From Homalodisca vitripennis (lineage: Eukaryota > Arthropoda > Insecta > Hemiptera > Cicadellidae), in NCBI RefSeq assembly GCF_021130785.1, contig NC_060214.1, positions 106,738,001 through 106,802,000 on the forward strand: 64,000 bases of DNA, read 5' to 3'. This document shows positions 48,156 through 58,909 of this stretch, one piece after another (the stretch's first letter is position 1; each line of letters begins with the position of its first letter). The notes beneath the pieces were generated by a model. That model worked only from the letters and a program-made list of their open reading frames with translations. It had not been told where the DNA came from and searched no databases. The translations under genes were made by a program, and so were the position numbers.

Positions 48156-48446
48156 CTTAGAGCAGCATTTGCAATTTGACGCTGCTGTCTCAGTCTAGAC
48201 TCCTAAAATCTATATTCGTGTTCGTCTGAAGAGATAAAAAAATAATCATCAACGAAGAAGCTCAAAATGAACTGCTCACATCGTTTCGACATCAGAGACA
48301 CTGAGACTATAAAATAAAATGTCATCTAGGTAAAGAGTTATTCTCATTGTTTCGGCACGAAATTTTTTACCTCTTCAGATGAACATGACTTCAGATTCCA
48401 GGGAGTCAAGTCTGTGACAGCGGTAGTTTCCAGGTGCTGCTCTAAG
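48156..48446. repeat. Inner foldback, ~85-bp arms around a ~120-bp loop
   Basis: 'cttagagcagca...' through 'gtctgaagagataaaaa' (48156-48240) is matched in inverted form at 48363-48446, diverged but collinear. The same arm occurs alone at 31691-31800, which shows that this is a dispersed family. Confidence 0.7.
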
Positions 48447-48602
48447 TTTAATCTGAACTGAACATTTACATCGAATCAACCCTTCCCACCATAGCTTCAT
48501 CATGTTGGAATGAAGGGTAGTTCAATTTTCTACGATGAAGACTTACTTTCATTCTAAATCCTCAGATTATAGTTTGAACTGACGGAAGGAAAGTCACGTT
48601 TT

Positions 48603-48693
48603 TTTCGGTAACCGAGTTAGTAGCTTCGCTTACGCTCAGCCATCCAGGGTTATGAACCTAAAACAGCGTCTTTGTTGTTAAACTTGTTTAAAC
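48603..48693 (-). repeat. Foldback second arm, right
   Basis: Inverted counterpart of 46162-46264. Confidence 0.85.
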
Positions 48694-48765
48694 CTTTTTT
48701 TCAAAATAATTATTTTTCTTGATAGAGTAAACCCAAAACGATGTGAAACTTTGATGCCTGACACA

Positions 48766-48805
48766 TCTGCTATTCCTCAGAATTAATTGTTTCATTCAGG
48801 ATGCT
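48766..48805 (-). repeat. Foldback outer arm, right
   Basis: Inverted counterpart of 45327-45366, 38 of 40 positions identical. Confidence 0.85.
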
Positions 48806-51800
48806 TTAGGACATTCATTCTTTGGAAAAGCGGTTCATTGAGGCCAATAAAAATTGAAATTTTTTATGTTTACCAATTAAAAAGTATTTTTGAAGGGTAT
48901 TACTTTCATCAGTCGTCATCATTATTTAAGAGTTTTTATTATTAATGGAATCATGAAACCAAAATTGGACTTTCTTCAAAATCTTCAAATATTACACCTC
49001 AGTTTGAAAACAATGGACAAAATTTCAAATTAATAAATACATTCCCAAAGTAATTAACTGACGATAATATACTTGTAACTTTATTCCTTTTACTACTTTT
49101 TAAAAGGTGTGCATTACTTAATTTGAAGCATAATTTGATGATAAAACCAGCGTGAGTAATTTATTTTAAAATTGATCCAAAATTCAAATCTATTTTATTT
49201 GGAATGTATTTACCGAAAATCAAATTCCCAACTGAATAAACGTCAATTTAATTAACTGAAATTAAAGTCAATGTTTTAAGAAGAACACTTACAGAAATAA
49301 GGCAGTCGCGTCTCGAAGTTATTTATGGAATCCAGTTAGGAGCTATATTCCTGAAGTGGGATAAAACACTGAGTCTCGTTCAGAGATTGAATTACATCAG
49401 GCATCCAGCTGACGTCTGCACTGTTATTACGATTTTACTTGGCCTTCTTTGTATTTGATGGCATGATCAAACTCTCTTTAATGTTCCGTTCCGTTTCATC
49501 TTGTAAATAACTTTAATAAATAATACATTTGGTTTCGCCTAGTTTATAACAAATGTTTATAGTTAAAACCCTTCTTATATTAGCAGTCTAAAGCCAATTT
49601 TCAGGGAATTTTCCAAGAACGAAATTAATCAGTGATAGATTCTTAGACAACATTGTTGATTTGACGACGTGTTAGATTAGGCTATGCCTTCTGCAATTAT
49701 AACTTACATTTTACCTGCCGGATAATAGCATTTCCAACTTTAACGCATAATTTAAAGATAAAACCAACATGAATTATTACTTATTTTGAGATTTATCAAA
49801 CATTCTAATATAATTTATTTGAAATATTTTTACTTAAACATTTATTTTTAAACAACAATTCATCTGTCGTATACATTTTAAAGTTATTTGTATTTTCGAT
49901 CAGTAATTTATTTCATTCAAAAATTGTTCTTAGGCATTCATTTTATTTTGTGCTCTGTCAAATATCAAATTAAAGAAAACGGGCATTGAACACTTAACGC
50001 TGTTTCGGTAATAAATCAAAAGTAAAATAATTAGTAGGCCTACAGTAAAAATCACAACATATAAACTATATCGAAGAATATCAAATATTTTTACTTTCCT
50101 TATGGAATGCGGGGGATTAATTAGTTCTTTTTTGTGTTAAATCGCGATATTTTGAATTTTTAAAGAACTCTATTTTAATTATTACGAAGGATAATTCGTT
50201 AATTTAATTACGAGTGAATTGTGTAAGGTTTCCACAGAGATTTCCACAGATTATTATGATATTTTATGACTCCCTTCCAGCAGCAAAATTTTGCCAACGC
50301 ACAAAATCGTACAATTTGGCAGTAAAAGGGTCAGATTTAATCGGTTTGGGTGCGCACCGTAAAAAGGCTTATTAAATTGTGAGCCGCAGCGTTGGCAGTT
50401 GTGCTGAACAAGTAAGACCCAGCTTTATCCGGGTCGACAGGTGATTTAGGAGGTCATTATTCTGGTAGTGGAGGGCAGGCGCGAATGACAAGGGTAGTAG
50501 CGGGCGGCTGGCCGGGTGCCAGGCTAGGTGAGGGTTGGCAGTTTGCCGCAGTTGGTACAGCAGAGCGGCGTTGCGGGACTCTGATTGCCAGAGTTTGTTA
50601 CACAAGGCGGGAACTTGCTGATTGTCCCGCTCCGCTTTGTTGATTTCACTTCCAGTTCTATTTGGAGGGTTTACAGAAATATTACAGTACGGAAGTACAG
50701 TCGGTGTTAATCGATTATTGTAAAATAGTCTTTTAAAACGTCTTTTCTGAAGGAAGGGACAACAGAAAGTTACTTATAATTTATCGAGGACTTAATAATT
50801 TTTATTTAAAATTAAATAAAAATTCTGTTATTAAAAAAGTTGTGTTAATGGAATATATTTTTCTTCTACTATTATGTTCTTAAAATATGTCATTCCTTAA
50901 CTCACAAATCAATATAAAACATCTCAAGTATTCGAAGTTATAATTCATATAAATATAGTACAACATTCACAATACTATCTTAGGCCATATTAATTTAGGG
51001 CTCATTGCGAAATTGCCAAAAAAAACCCCACTCTTATATGTCTGTAACTCCTTGTAGAACTAAATAATTTTGACGACTATAATTTAAAAAAGAATATATA
51101 TATAACACGAAAAAAACTATTAAACTGTAAAAAAGCGGGTTAATATTATCAGAACAATACTGATCTCTTATAATGTGAAAGATAAATTACGAGAATTACC
51201 AACCCGAATAATAAAACGACTTAATAATTTAGGACTTCTTCACTATTTACAATTTTTCGCAGAGGTTTGTTTGTTGAGATTTATTGATTTTATTATCTCT
51301 CACCATCTGAGCTATATTGTATATTTATTCTTTCGAAGACCAGCTGTATTCATTTCAGTCATTTAAAGTTTATTTACTAATTACTAATAATTTATAAATA
51401 AATATTGAATAATGTCTGTACGGTGGCGCTACTAGTAGTAAATGCGTGAACTAAGGGAAGCCAGTGGTAGTTGAGTTTATTCCCGCTAGGTGCGTTGGTA
51501 CTCACTGGGCTAGATCAATCCAGCACGTCGTGAATTTTTTTCGTTTCAGAAATAGTCATTAGTTTATTAAATATTAAAATGTATGAAAACAACTGTATTT
51601 AATTGTTTTACGGGATAATACACTAGCATCAATGACACCAATCCACCTTCCAATGACAGTCTTATCGGTAGATCGAAGAATAAAGAAATAAATCAATCTG
51701 AGACTCATACATCTAACACAGCATATCTTAATTAAAATGGTCTTGAAAGCTTAAATAAATTAAAAACAACCCACCCATATGTAATAACTCGTATGATGCA

Positions 51801-52770
51801 TTAAGTTCTCCTACATATTCAGTTTTAGAGATAACGGTCTTTTAAAAATAGTAAAATGTCATCTACTTAGAAGAGTTTACTCATATTTTACAACTTTTAT
51901 CAAGTTAAAATTTTAAAGCCTTGTAAGGTTTCAAAATAGCGGCCGTACAATTTAGAGAAGTACAAGTACTAGCATAATATAGCAACAATGCGGTTGGAAA
52001 CGATCATTACATAGATATATCTGTAACACTTACAACTATGTGCTTAGTGATCTTTTTTATATGAATTAGTTTATAATTATTGTTCTATACTTCTCAAAAT
52101 GTAGAATACTTAAGTACAATAATGTAAAATAATTGTGATACGTACACATCAATACGTCATTATTATCAAGACAAAATATGAAATAATTTAACTGTATGTA
52201 TTGCAACTGTTTGCCTACTTTATACAGACATAGAATGCTGGGGTTCAAATATTTGGAAACGATATACTAGATTGTATGTCATACTAACACATTTGTTTAA
52301 GTTTATGGTTTAAACAAATAATGCATCTTCAGTTTAGGTATTTCCAGATGAGAGCTTCCATTAAATATGTTCTCCTTAGGCTGTGTGGAAATGTATACCG
52401 GTATTATAATTAAAACTTTTATTAATTAAACCTTAATAATTTAGATGCTTATATATTCATTTAGCATTGTTATCAAAATCACTTATGGAGTCACATGTTA
52501 TTAAAATAATATGTTTACATGTCTTCTAAGCTTGTGGGGATCCAAGTTTTTGGAAATTATGTACTAACACACCAACTAGGTGTGCCATAGCAACAAATTT
52601 TGTTTTAATATAAGTTAAATATTTCCAGATGAGAGTTTCCATTAAACATACCTTTCCCATGGCTTGCGGAAGGGGATAGTATTATTAAATCCTTAAAGGT
52701 CCTTCTTACCCATATACACCCAACAGCTAGTGGATTTTACAAGCCATCTGGAACTTTCTGGAGTTCCCTG
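48806..52770. other. AT-rich non-coding stretch with one GC-rich island
   Basis: Nothing coding is recognised. The GC-rich block at 50340-50640 has its own entry. A patch at 51420-51530 ('ggtggcgctactagtag...') faintly resembles an inverted version of 41895-41920 and may be a shared repeat. Confidence 0.4.
50340..50640. other. GC-rich island of unknown role
   Basis: About 300 bases clearly richer in G and C than their AT-rich surroundings, with many CpG dinucleotides. A 77-codon minus-strand frame covers part of it but shows no domain or low-complexity signature of a real protein. A short hairpin (GCGGGAAC...GTCCCGC) is at about 50608-50630. It could be a promoter, a 5' UTR exon or an inserted foreign-composition repeat. 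Confidence 0.35.
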
Positions 52771-52775
52771 CTACC

Positions 52776-53680
52776 CCAATATTGAAGTACCCTGTAGCCT
52801 CAATATTGGAGTTCTCCGTTACATCAATATTGGAGTTCCCTGCTGACTCGATATTGGATATCTCTGCTGCATCAGCGTTGTATTTCCCTGAAGCCTCAAC
52901 ATCGGAGTTACCTGTTGCCCCTCCAATATTGGAGTCCACTACTGCCTCAATATTGGAGTTCTCCGCCTCAATATTGAAGTTCCCTGCTGACTCAATATTG
53001 GATATATCTGCTGCATCAGCATTGTATTTCCCTGTTGCCCTAAAGTTGGAATTCCCTGCTACCTCAATATTGGAGTTCCCTGTTTCACCAATATTGGAGT
53101 TCTCCGTAGCCTCAACATCGGAGTTACCTGTTGCCCCAATATTGGAGTTCACTGCTGCCTCAATATTGGAGTTCACTGCTGCCTCAATATTAGAATTCCT
53201 TGCAGTCCCAATATGGGAGTTTCCTGCTGCCTTAATATTGGAGTTCCCTGTTGACTCAATATTGGAGTTCACTGCTGCCTCAATATTGGAGTTCACTGCT
53301 GCCTCAATATTGGAGTTCACTGCTGCCTCAATATTAGAATTCCTTGCAGTCCCAATATGGGAGTTTCCTGCTGCCTTAATATTGGAGTTCCCTGTTGACT
53401 CAATATTGGAGTTCACTGCTGCCTCAATATTGGAGTTCACTGCTGCCTCAATATTGGAGTTCACTGCTGCCTCAATATTAGAATTCCTTGCAGTCCCAAT
53501 ATGGGAGTTTCCTGCTGCCTTAATATTGGAGTTCCCTGTTGACTCAATATTGGAGTTCACTGCTGCCTCAATATTAGAATTCCTTGCAGTCCCAATATGG
53601 GAGTTTCCTGCTGCCTTAATATTGGAGTTCCCTGTTGACTCAATATTGGAGTTCCCTATTGCCTCCCTGTTGTCCTAATA
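52776..53680. repeat. 24-bp minisatellite with 144-bp higher-order repeat
   Basis: The basic unit is of the form 'tcaatattggagttccctgctgcc'. In the right part six variant units form a 144-bp block; its marker 'gcagtcccaatatgggag' starts at 53202, 53346 and 53490 (144 apart) and again at 53586 (a 96-bp, four-unit block). The left part (52776-53110) is more diverged. Since 24 is eight codons, open frames exist on both strands (277 codons minus with an NSNIEAAV-type octapeptide, 298 codons plus with ILEFTAAS). I do not call either a gene. Confidence 0.93.
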
Positions 53681-53689
53681 TTGAAACTA

Positions 53690-53834
53690 TGGTCATATAT
53701 GTCTGTCAGTATGATACATTTTATTAGAAAGTGACTAGAGGCCTTAAACTAGGTACCTACTTAGCCCAAGGCAGGTTTCTATATTGAGTTAACCTACAAA
53801 GGTCAGCAAAGTTGCCCTTGGGGAGGTGGCATAT

Positions 53835-53888
<54 letters not shown>

Positions 53889-54900
53889 TGTTATTTATAC
53901 AATTTAATGCTGTACCATGTTCGTTACCATATATGGATATCGCCGGAATATAAATAAATGTATAATAAAGAACATACACGTCAAACCATAAGGTGTTTTG
54001 TTATAATTTTACTAAATGTTGCTTAAATATATAGTTGACATTTTAAATGTTAAAATGTCTTAAATTAATTTACAAGAAAAGGAAACATATACTTTTCTTT
54101 CTAACAGACCCGAGATAAAAATTCACAAGTGAGATAATAAGAGTAAAAGAACCATTTTCACATTGTTAAGTAAAAAGGTGCGCAGAGACGAGAACAGCGC
54201 ACCGCAGTGTAAAGTCCTGGTTCAGTGGGACACGAGTGTGCACTCAGTCGCTGTTTATGCTCATTAATTCTCTTGTTTATGTATATCTCTCTGCTGTACG
54301 TTCGTACCTTTACAATTTGTCTGCGAGTTAGAAGGAAAATTCAGCTTACAGTATGTCATACAGAAAACATTTTTATATAGGTGGACAGTAAAATGAATCG
54401 TTTCACTGAATACATAATATATTTTAAAGGGTCCATCTCAAGTCACGCTCGTACCCTAAGCTGTACCCTTGATGTAAAGGAAGTTGACTTAAGTAAACTA
54501 ACATGTTGACATGGCGAAAAAATAACACTGAGTGTAGGTTGAATTTGAAAATTCTGGTTAACTGTTACATATTTAATTTTGTTAATGTAAGTTTTACTGT
54601 TTAATATGTTCTTTACTTCAAACCTCAAAATCAAAGCAATATGAATTATAATAAGATAGAGTTAGGCGCATTCCCATCGCCCAAACCTTCTTCTTGCACT
54701 CCACAATAAAAAAAAAACAAAAACAAAATGGAGGATGAATGGAGGTTACCTTTAAGCTTAGTGCTTACCATCTTCAACCAAGTCAAGTGATATAATACTT
54801 GAATATTTATATGATCTGATACGGTTTTTTTGTTCTCTTAGCACAAGAAGCTTAGAAATTGCACCTAGTCCTATAAGGACCTTAGCGCTGCTTCCGGAAT
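53690..54900. other. Non-coding stretch with a (TA)n tract
   Basis: Contains the microsatellite at 53837-53885 and a somewhat GC-richer patch at 54180-54260. No gene recognised. Confidence 0.4.
53837..53885. repeat. (TA)n microsatellite
   Basis: About 49 bases of uninterrupted TA/AT repeat. Confidence 0.9.
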
Positions 54901-55430
54901 GACAGAATATACTGCATGGGTAAGGTTGGTAGTAGAGGCCACCTCCTGTTGAGGAAGAATTTAGCGCACTGAACTCAAGTCATGTCCCCTTCGAAAATGG
55001 AGAGGCCAGCTCTGAACCAGTTTCTCTAGACAAAGCGGGCAGGAGGTGGCACACCCGTATGTCTAGGCTAGCAAGAATCTTTGACTCTTGGGGAACAAAC
55101 CCCACCATCTCCCGCAGTGGACTAGAACTATCGAATTACACTTGCATTCCAGAATCTCGACATTTGTGGTTAGTGATGTGCCGCTCCTGGACATTCATAA
55201 GGTTCCCCTGATTTAAGTGACATATCGGTTTTTGATGTACCCAGTGTTGGTTAAACTGGAATGTTTTAACCACCCAGAAATGACCCCTGCTGAGTGTCTG
55301 ATGTGGTTACTATCACCTCAAACTAGACACCAGATAATTGTAAAAATGATGTACTCAAACTGGGATTCGAACCCGAGTCGCTGGGTTGATAAGCTGCAAC
55401 GCTAACCACTCGTCTATCGGGGACGGAAAA
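54900..55430 (-). repeat. SINE-like repeat with tRNA-like head
   Basis: The tRNA-like part is at 55358-55428 on the minus strand: A-box-like GACGAGTGGTTAGCG and B-box GGTTCGAATCC, but poor acceptor pairing. Plus-strand text at 55170-55213 is shared with 17078-17120, which shows it is dispersed. The left limit is approximate. A plus-strand frame of 62 codons over it is not a gene. Confidence 0.5.
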
Positions 55431-55439
55431 ATATAATAC

Positions 55440-56415
55440 TCTCGGCACAAAACCGTTCAGTGAGTGTCACGTGCCATCGTTATGAGACTACCCGCTGTAC
55501 CTCGGCAGATGAATTGTATGGCAGTGGTAAAAAAAGAAAGAGCAATTGTGGGGAATTTGTTTCCAATTATTAAGAATAAGTTTATCGTTACATTGTTATT
55601 GCTTGTAATGACAAGCAAGTTTATATATTTTACAAAAATAGATTTTACGTTTGCAGATATTGATGATGAATGTGACGAATCCCAGTAAATGCATTCTCTG
55701 TCTATTTATTTTTCATGAACTTATTCAAAATTGCTGACCTTCTACTCCAAACATTAATTTATTTGGTGGTAATTTTTAAGCAACAAAGGAAAAGTCCTCT
55801 TTAAGAAGACTCGGTTAACAGAAAAGATGTTTAGATGATTTCGAATTGTGAAGAATTTTAGTTGTCAGTGAAAGTATTCTTCTGAGACATCGCCTACAAG
55901 TTGCTTTTGGAAAATGTCTGTTCATATGTTTTTGAATACCATTGAGTATGGACATCGGCCGAGACCAGAAGAACATGATTTCACTTAATTTACGATACAT
56001 ATACGTCATTAATTAGCTTTATTTGCATTTTTTACATTTATGTTTTTGGAATTTTATTAGAAATCGTGTTTCCTCAGATAATGAAAATTTCTTAATACAT
56101 TTTACCGTGTATCATTACGTTTTTAGTATTTTTGACCAATTTGAGCTTGATAAAGTACCTAAACACTACTTTTGAGTAAATAAATACGTTCTATATAATA
56201 AGGTGAGAAACAAGGGGCTGAATCCTCACTGATTGTGCAGTTGGATGATACCCCCTGGAAATACATGGAGGAGGCTGAATAACGTCTGGATGGTGGTGGA
56301 CTGTCCATCATTTTCAGACAGTATGGAAAAAGTGATATGCGATGTTTTGATATAAAGGGACTTTTGTTCTATATCTTGACGTTAATAACGTCCAGAACTT
56401 TGTCCAGAATCGTGT
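55440..56415. other. Non-coding stretch, nothing recognised
   Basis: AT-rich sequence without supported genes. The 74-codon plus-strand frame at 55464-55688 contains a hydrophobic stretch, but nothing indicates that it is translated. Confidence 0.35.
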
Positions 56416-56418
56416 CAC

Positions 56419-57290
56419 CGCCCGTCCGTCTGTGCGACAACTCATGAGATAATGTCCAAGAGATTTTTAAATTTGGAACGTAGGTTTCCCTTGATCCTAG
56501 GAATAACTCTATTGATTTTGGGATTAAAAGAGCAATGGGCACTCCATCCGTCTGTCCGACAACTCATGAGATAATGTCCAAGAGATTTTTAAATTTGGAA
56601 CGTAGGTTTCCCTTGATCCTAAGATTAACTCTATTGATTTTGGGATTAAAAGAGCAATGGGCACTCCCTCCGTCTGTCCGACAACTCATGAAATAATGTC
56701 CAAGAGATTTTTAAATTTGGTAGGTAGGTTTCTCTTGATCCTAGGAATAACTCTATTGATTTTGGGATTAAAAGAGCAATGAGCACTCCATCCGTCTGTC
56801 CGACAACTCATGAGATAATGTTTAAGAGATTTTTTAAATTTGGAACGTAGGTTTCCCTTGATCCTTTGATTAACTCTATTGATTTTGGGATTAAAAGAGC
56901 AATGGGCACTCCATCCGTCTGTCCGACAACTCATGAGATAATGTCCAAGAGATTTTTAAATTTGGGACGTAGGTTTCCCTTGATCCTTGGAATAACTCTA
57001 TTGATTTTGGGATTAAAAGAGCAATGGGCACTCCATCCGTCTGTCCGAAAACTCATGAGATAATGTCCAAGAGATTTTTAAATTTGGTACGTAGGTTTCC
57101 CTTGATCCTAGGAATAACTCTATTGATTTTGGGATTAAAAGGGCAATAGGCACTCCATCCGTCTGTCCGAAAACTCATGAGATAATGTCCAAGAGATTTT
57201 TAAATTTGGAACGTAGGTTTCCCTTGATCCTACGAATAACTCTATTGATTTTGGGATTATAAAAGCAATGGGCATTCCATCCGCCTGTGC
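56419..57290. repeat. 122-bp tandem array, about seven copies
   Basis: The unit starts 'ccatccgtctgtccgacaactcatgagataatgtcc' and ends 'gggattaaaagagcaatgggcact'. Unit starts are at about 56422, 56544, 56666, 56788, 56911, 57033, 57155 and a partial one at 57277 (spacing 122, once 123). Copies differ by few substitutions. A single degenerate relative may lie at 3380-3475. Confidence 0.93.
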
Positions 57291-57309
57291 AGTAACTCCT
57301 TCATTACGT

Positions 57310-58640
57310 CCTTGTCGCAGGACCCACGATACTCGGTTACGTGTTTTTTACAATGGGGAAGCTGTTCGCATTGTAGCACTCATATTCTATGGAAATAATT
57401 TGAACCCATCAGGCTACGTACATGACAATGTCTTGAATGCATAACTTTTTTCATTCTAAATAAACGTATGTGTGTATTCAAGTGATTACGATTTAATTAT
57501 AATTTGTAAATGTATTTTAGAGCTCTCAGAAATTGTCAACATCATCGCACCCGAAAACATCCAATGACAAGTTGGAAGTATGAAATAATATATTTACTAA
57601 AAATTAAATGTGGATCAGTGGATTCACAATCTTCTCGTGATTATATTTACTAAAGTTCGAGTCAATAGGTTTGACAAATATTTACATATTATTTTAGTTA
57701 CTGCTTATATACAATGCATTGTAAAACTAGGATACTTATTATTATTATCATTATTCATTGGTAAAAGTTATAATTTTTTAGGTTCAAATAATTATTATAT
57801 GATTAATTTTGCAGCATTTTACCCCTCAATACATTTTCTTCCTTCGGATTACGTACAGATGCTTTTATTTTCAAAAAATGTAGGTGTCCCATTTTTTGCA
57901 ACCCAGAGAAGTTGGGCGAAATAGTAATATAGAAAAACACTACTAATAGTGAAATAAAAAATACTTTAATATTTTGCATTTTGTAGTCAGTTCCTTTTCT
58001 CTACCAAAGTTGTAGAAAAAATGTCTATTAACTTACTTGATCATTATGGCCGTTATTTTATTTGTGTCGAAACCTTTCTTCTGTTCTACTCATAAAAATC
58101 AACTTCAATATGTACTAAAACTATTTTGTGGTTTTTAAACTTACATAAATTGCCAACCTTTTGCAAATCTGTAAATACGTAGCGTAAATACATTTTCAAT
58201 TTTTTTATTTAAATGTTCAAAAGAAATCAAAACAATGGATACGCTATGTAGAGCTAAATGTTAGTCAATTTATTACTTCAAAACTAATCCTCTTATTTTA
58301 AAATGATATGCGCACATCCATACAGTAAACATAGTTATTTAAACAATAGAAAAAATGTCCCCTTTTATTCCAAGTGTTATTGTCATTCCAAGCTCTTCCT
58401 TGATGAGATCTGTATATTGAGATGTTATGGTCAGCACAGTATTGTCGTGACAAATGAACGGTACTCCAACAAGAACTTAGTCTCTACAATTCATCATGAT
58501 GATTTAGTAACCGAGTCGACTCTGTGGGTTTGTTCCCCAGTTAGTGATTGGTCAGTGGTTATACATTATCAGCTTCGTAACAGCTACTCCGTTATCAGAG
58601 TTAACTATTATCATCACTGTGTAAGCACACGCCTATGACG
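57310..58640. other. Non-coding stretch, nothing recognised
   Basis: AT-rich. Frames of 104 and 111 codons on the plus strand (57610-57924, 58303-58638) have no domain signature and unremarkable context. Confidence 0.35.
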
Positions 58641-58663
58641 CGTTTACACCATAGTTGACAAAA

Positions 58664-58777
58664 AATTGTTGTAGAAAAAGTTACAGTTGCTCTTCTCAAA
58701 TTAGAGCAACAAGTGGAAGATTTTTTTGTAGAAAACTAAAAGTTGCTCTTCTCAAAATAAGAGCAACTAGTGAACAA
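58664..58777. repeat. 56-bp tandem pair, each with a hairpin
   Basis: Two head-to-tail units ('tgtagaaaa...gttgctcttctcaaa...agagcaac...'), 56 bp apart. Hairpin 1: stem 58686-58693 with 58703-58710 (8 bp). Hairpin 2: stem 58741-58750 with 58759-58768 (10 bp). Both have the loop sequence CTCAAA. Confidence 0.8.
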
Positions 58778-58909
58778 CTTGTTTCCAAAGAATTGGCTTG
58801 GAAAATGAATTGTTATCTCAGTTGTAATAGTGTAATAGGCTACATCATACAAAAGAGTTTTAAAATCCCTTTTAAGACATTTGTACAGTTAGCTCCGTTT
58901 TTGCAATAA

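Larger units (their letters stand above)
45327..48805. mobile_element. Large compound foldback element
   Basis: The outer 40-bp arms (45327-45366 and 48766-48805) are 38 of 40 identical in inverted orientation. The second arms (46162-46264 and 48603-48693) are also clear inverted copies. In the left half the two arm segments lie 795 bp apart, in the right half only 72 bp. The difference is largely accounted for by a LINE-like 3' fragment inserted in the left arm. Inside lie a 719-bp inverted-repeat element and a smaller foldback. No coding sequence was recognised. No target duplication was identified. Confidence 0.7.

Noticed and set aside
52727..53678. Long frames of 277 (minus) and 298 (plus) codons over the 24-bp repeat
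   Set aside because: Open frames on both strands follow from the 24-bp period. No signal peptide or non-repeat domain supports a protein, although expression cannot be excluded.
57610..58638. Plus-strand frames of 104 and 111 codons
   Set aside because: No recognisable domain, splice signals or codon bias; length is compatible with chance.
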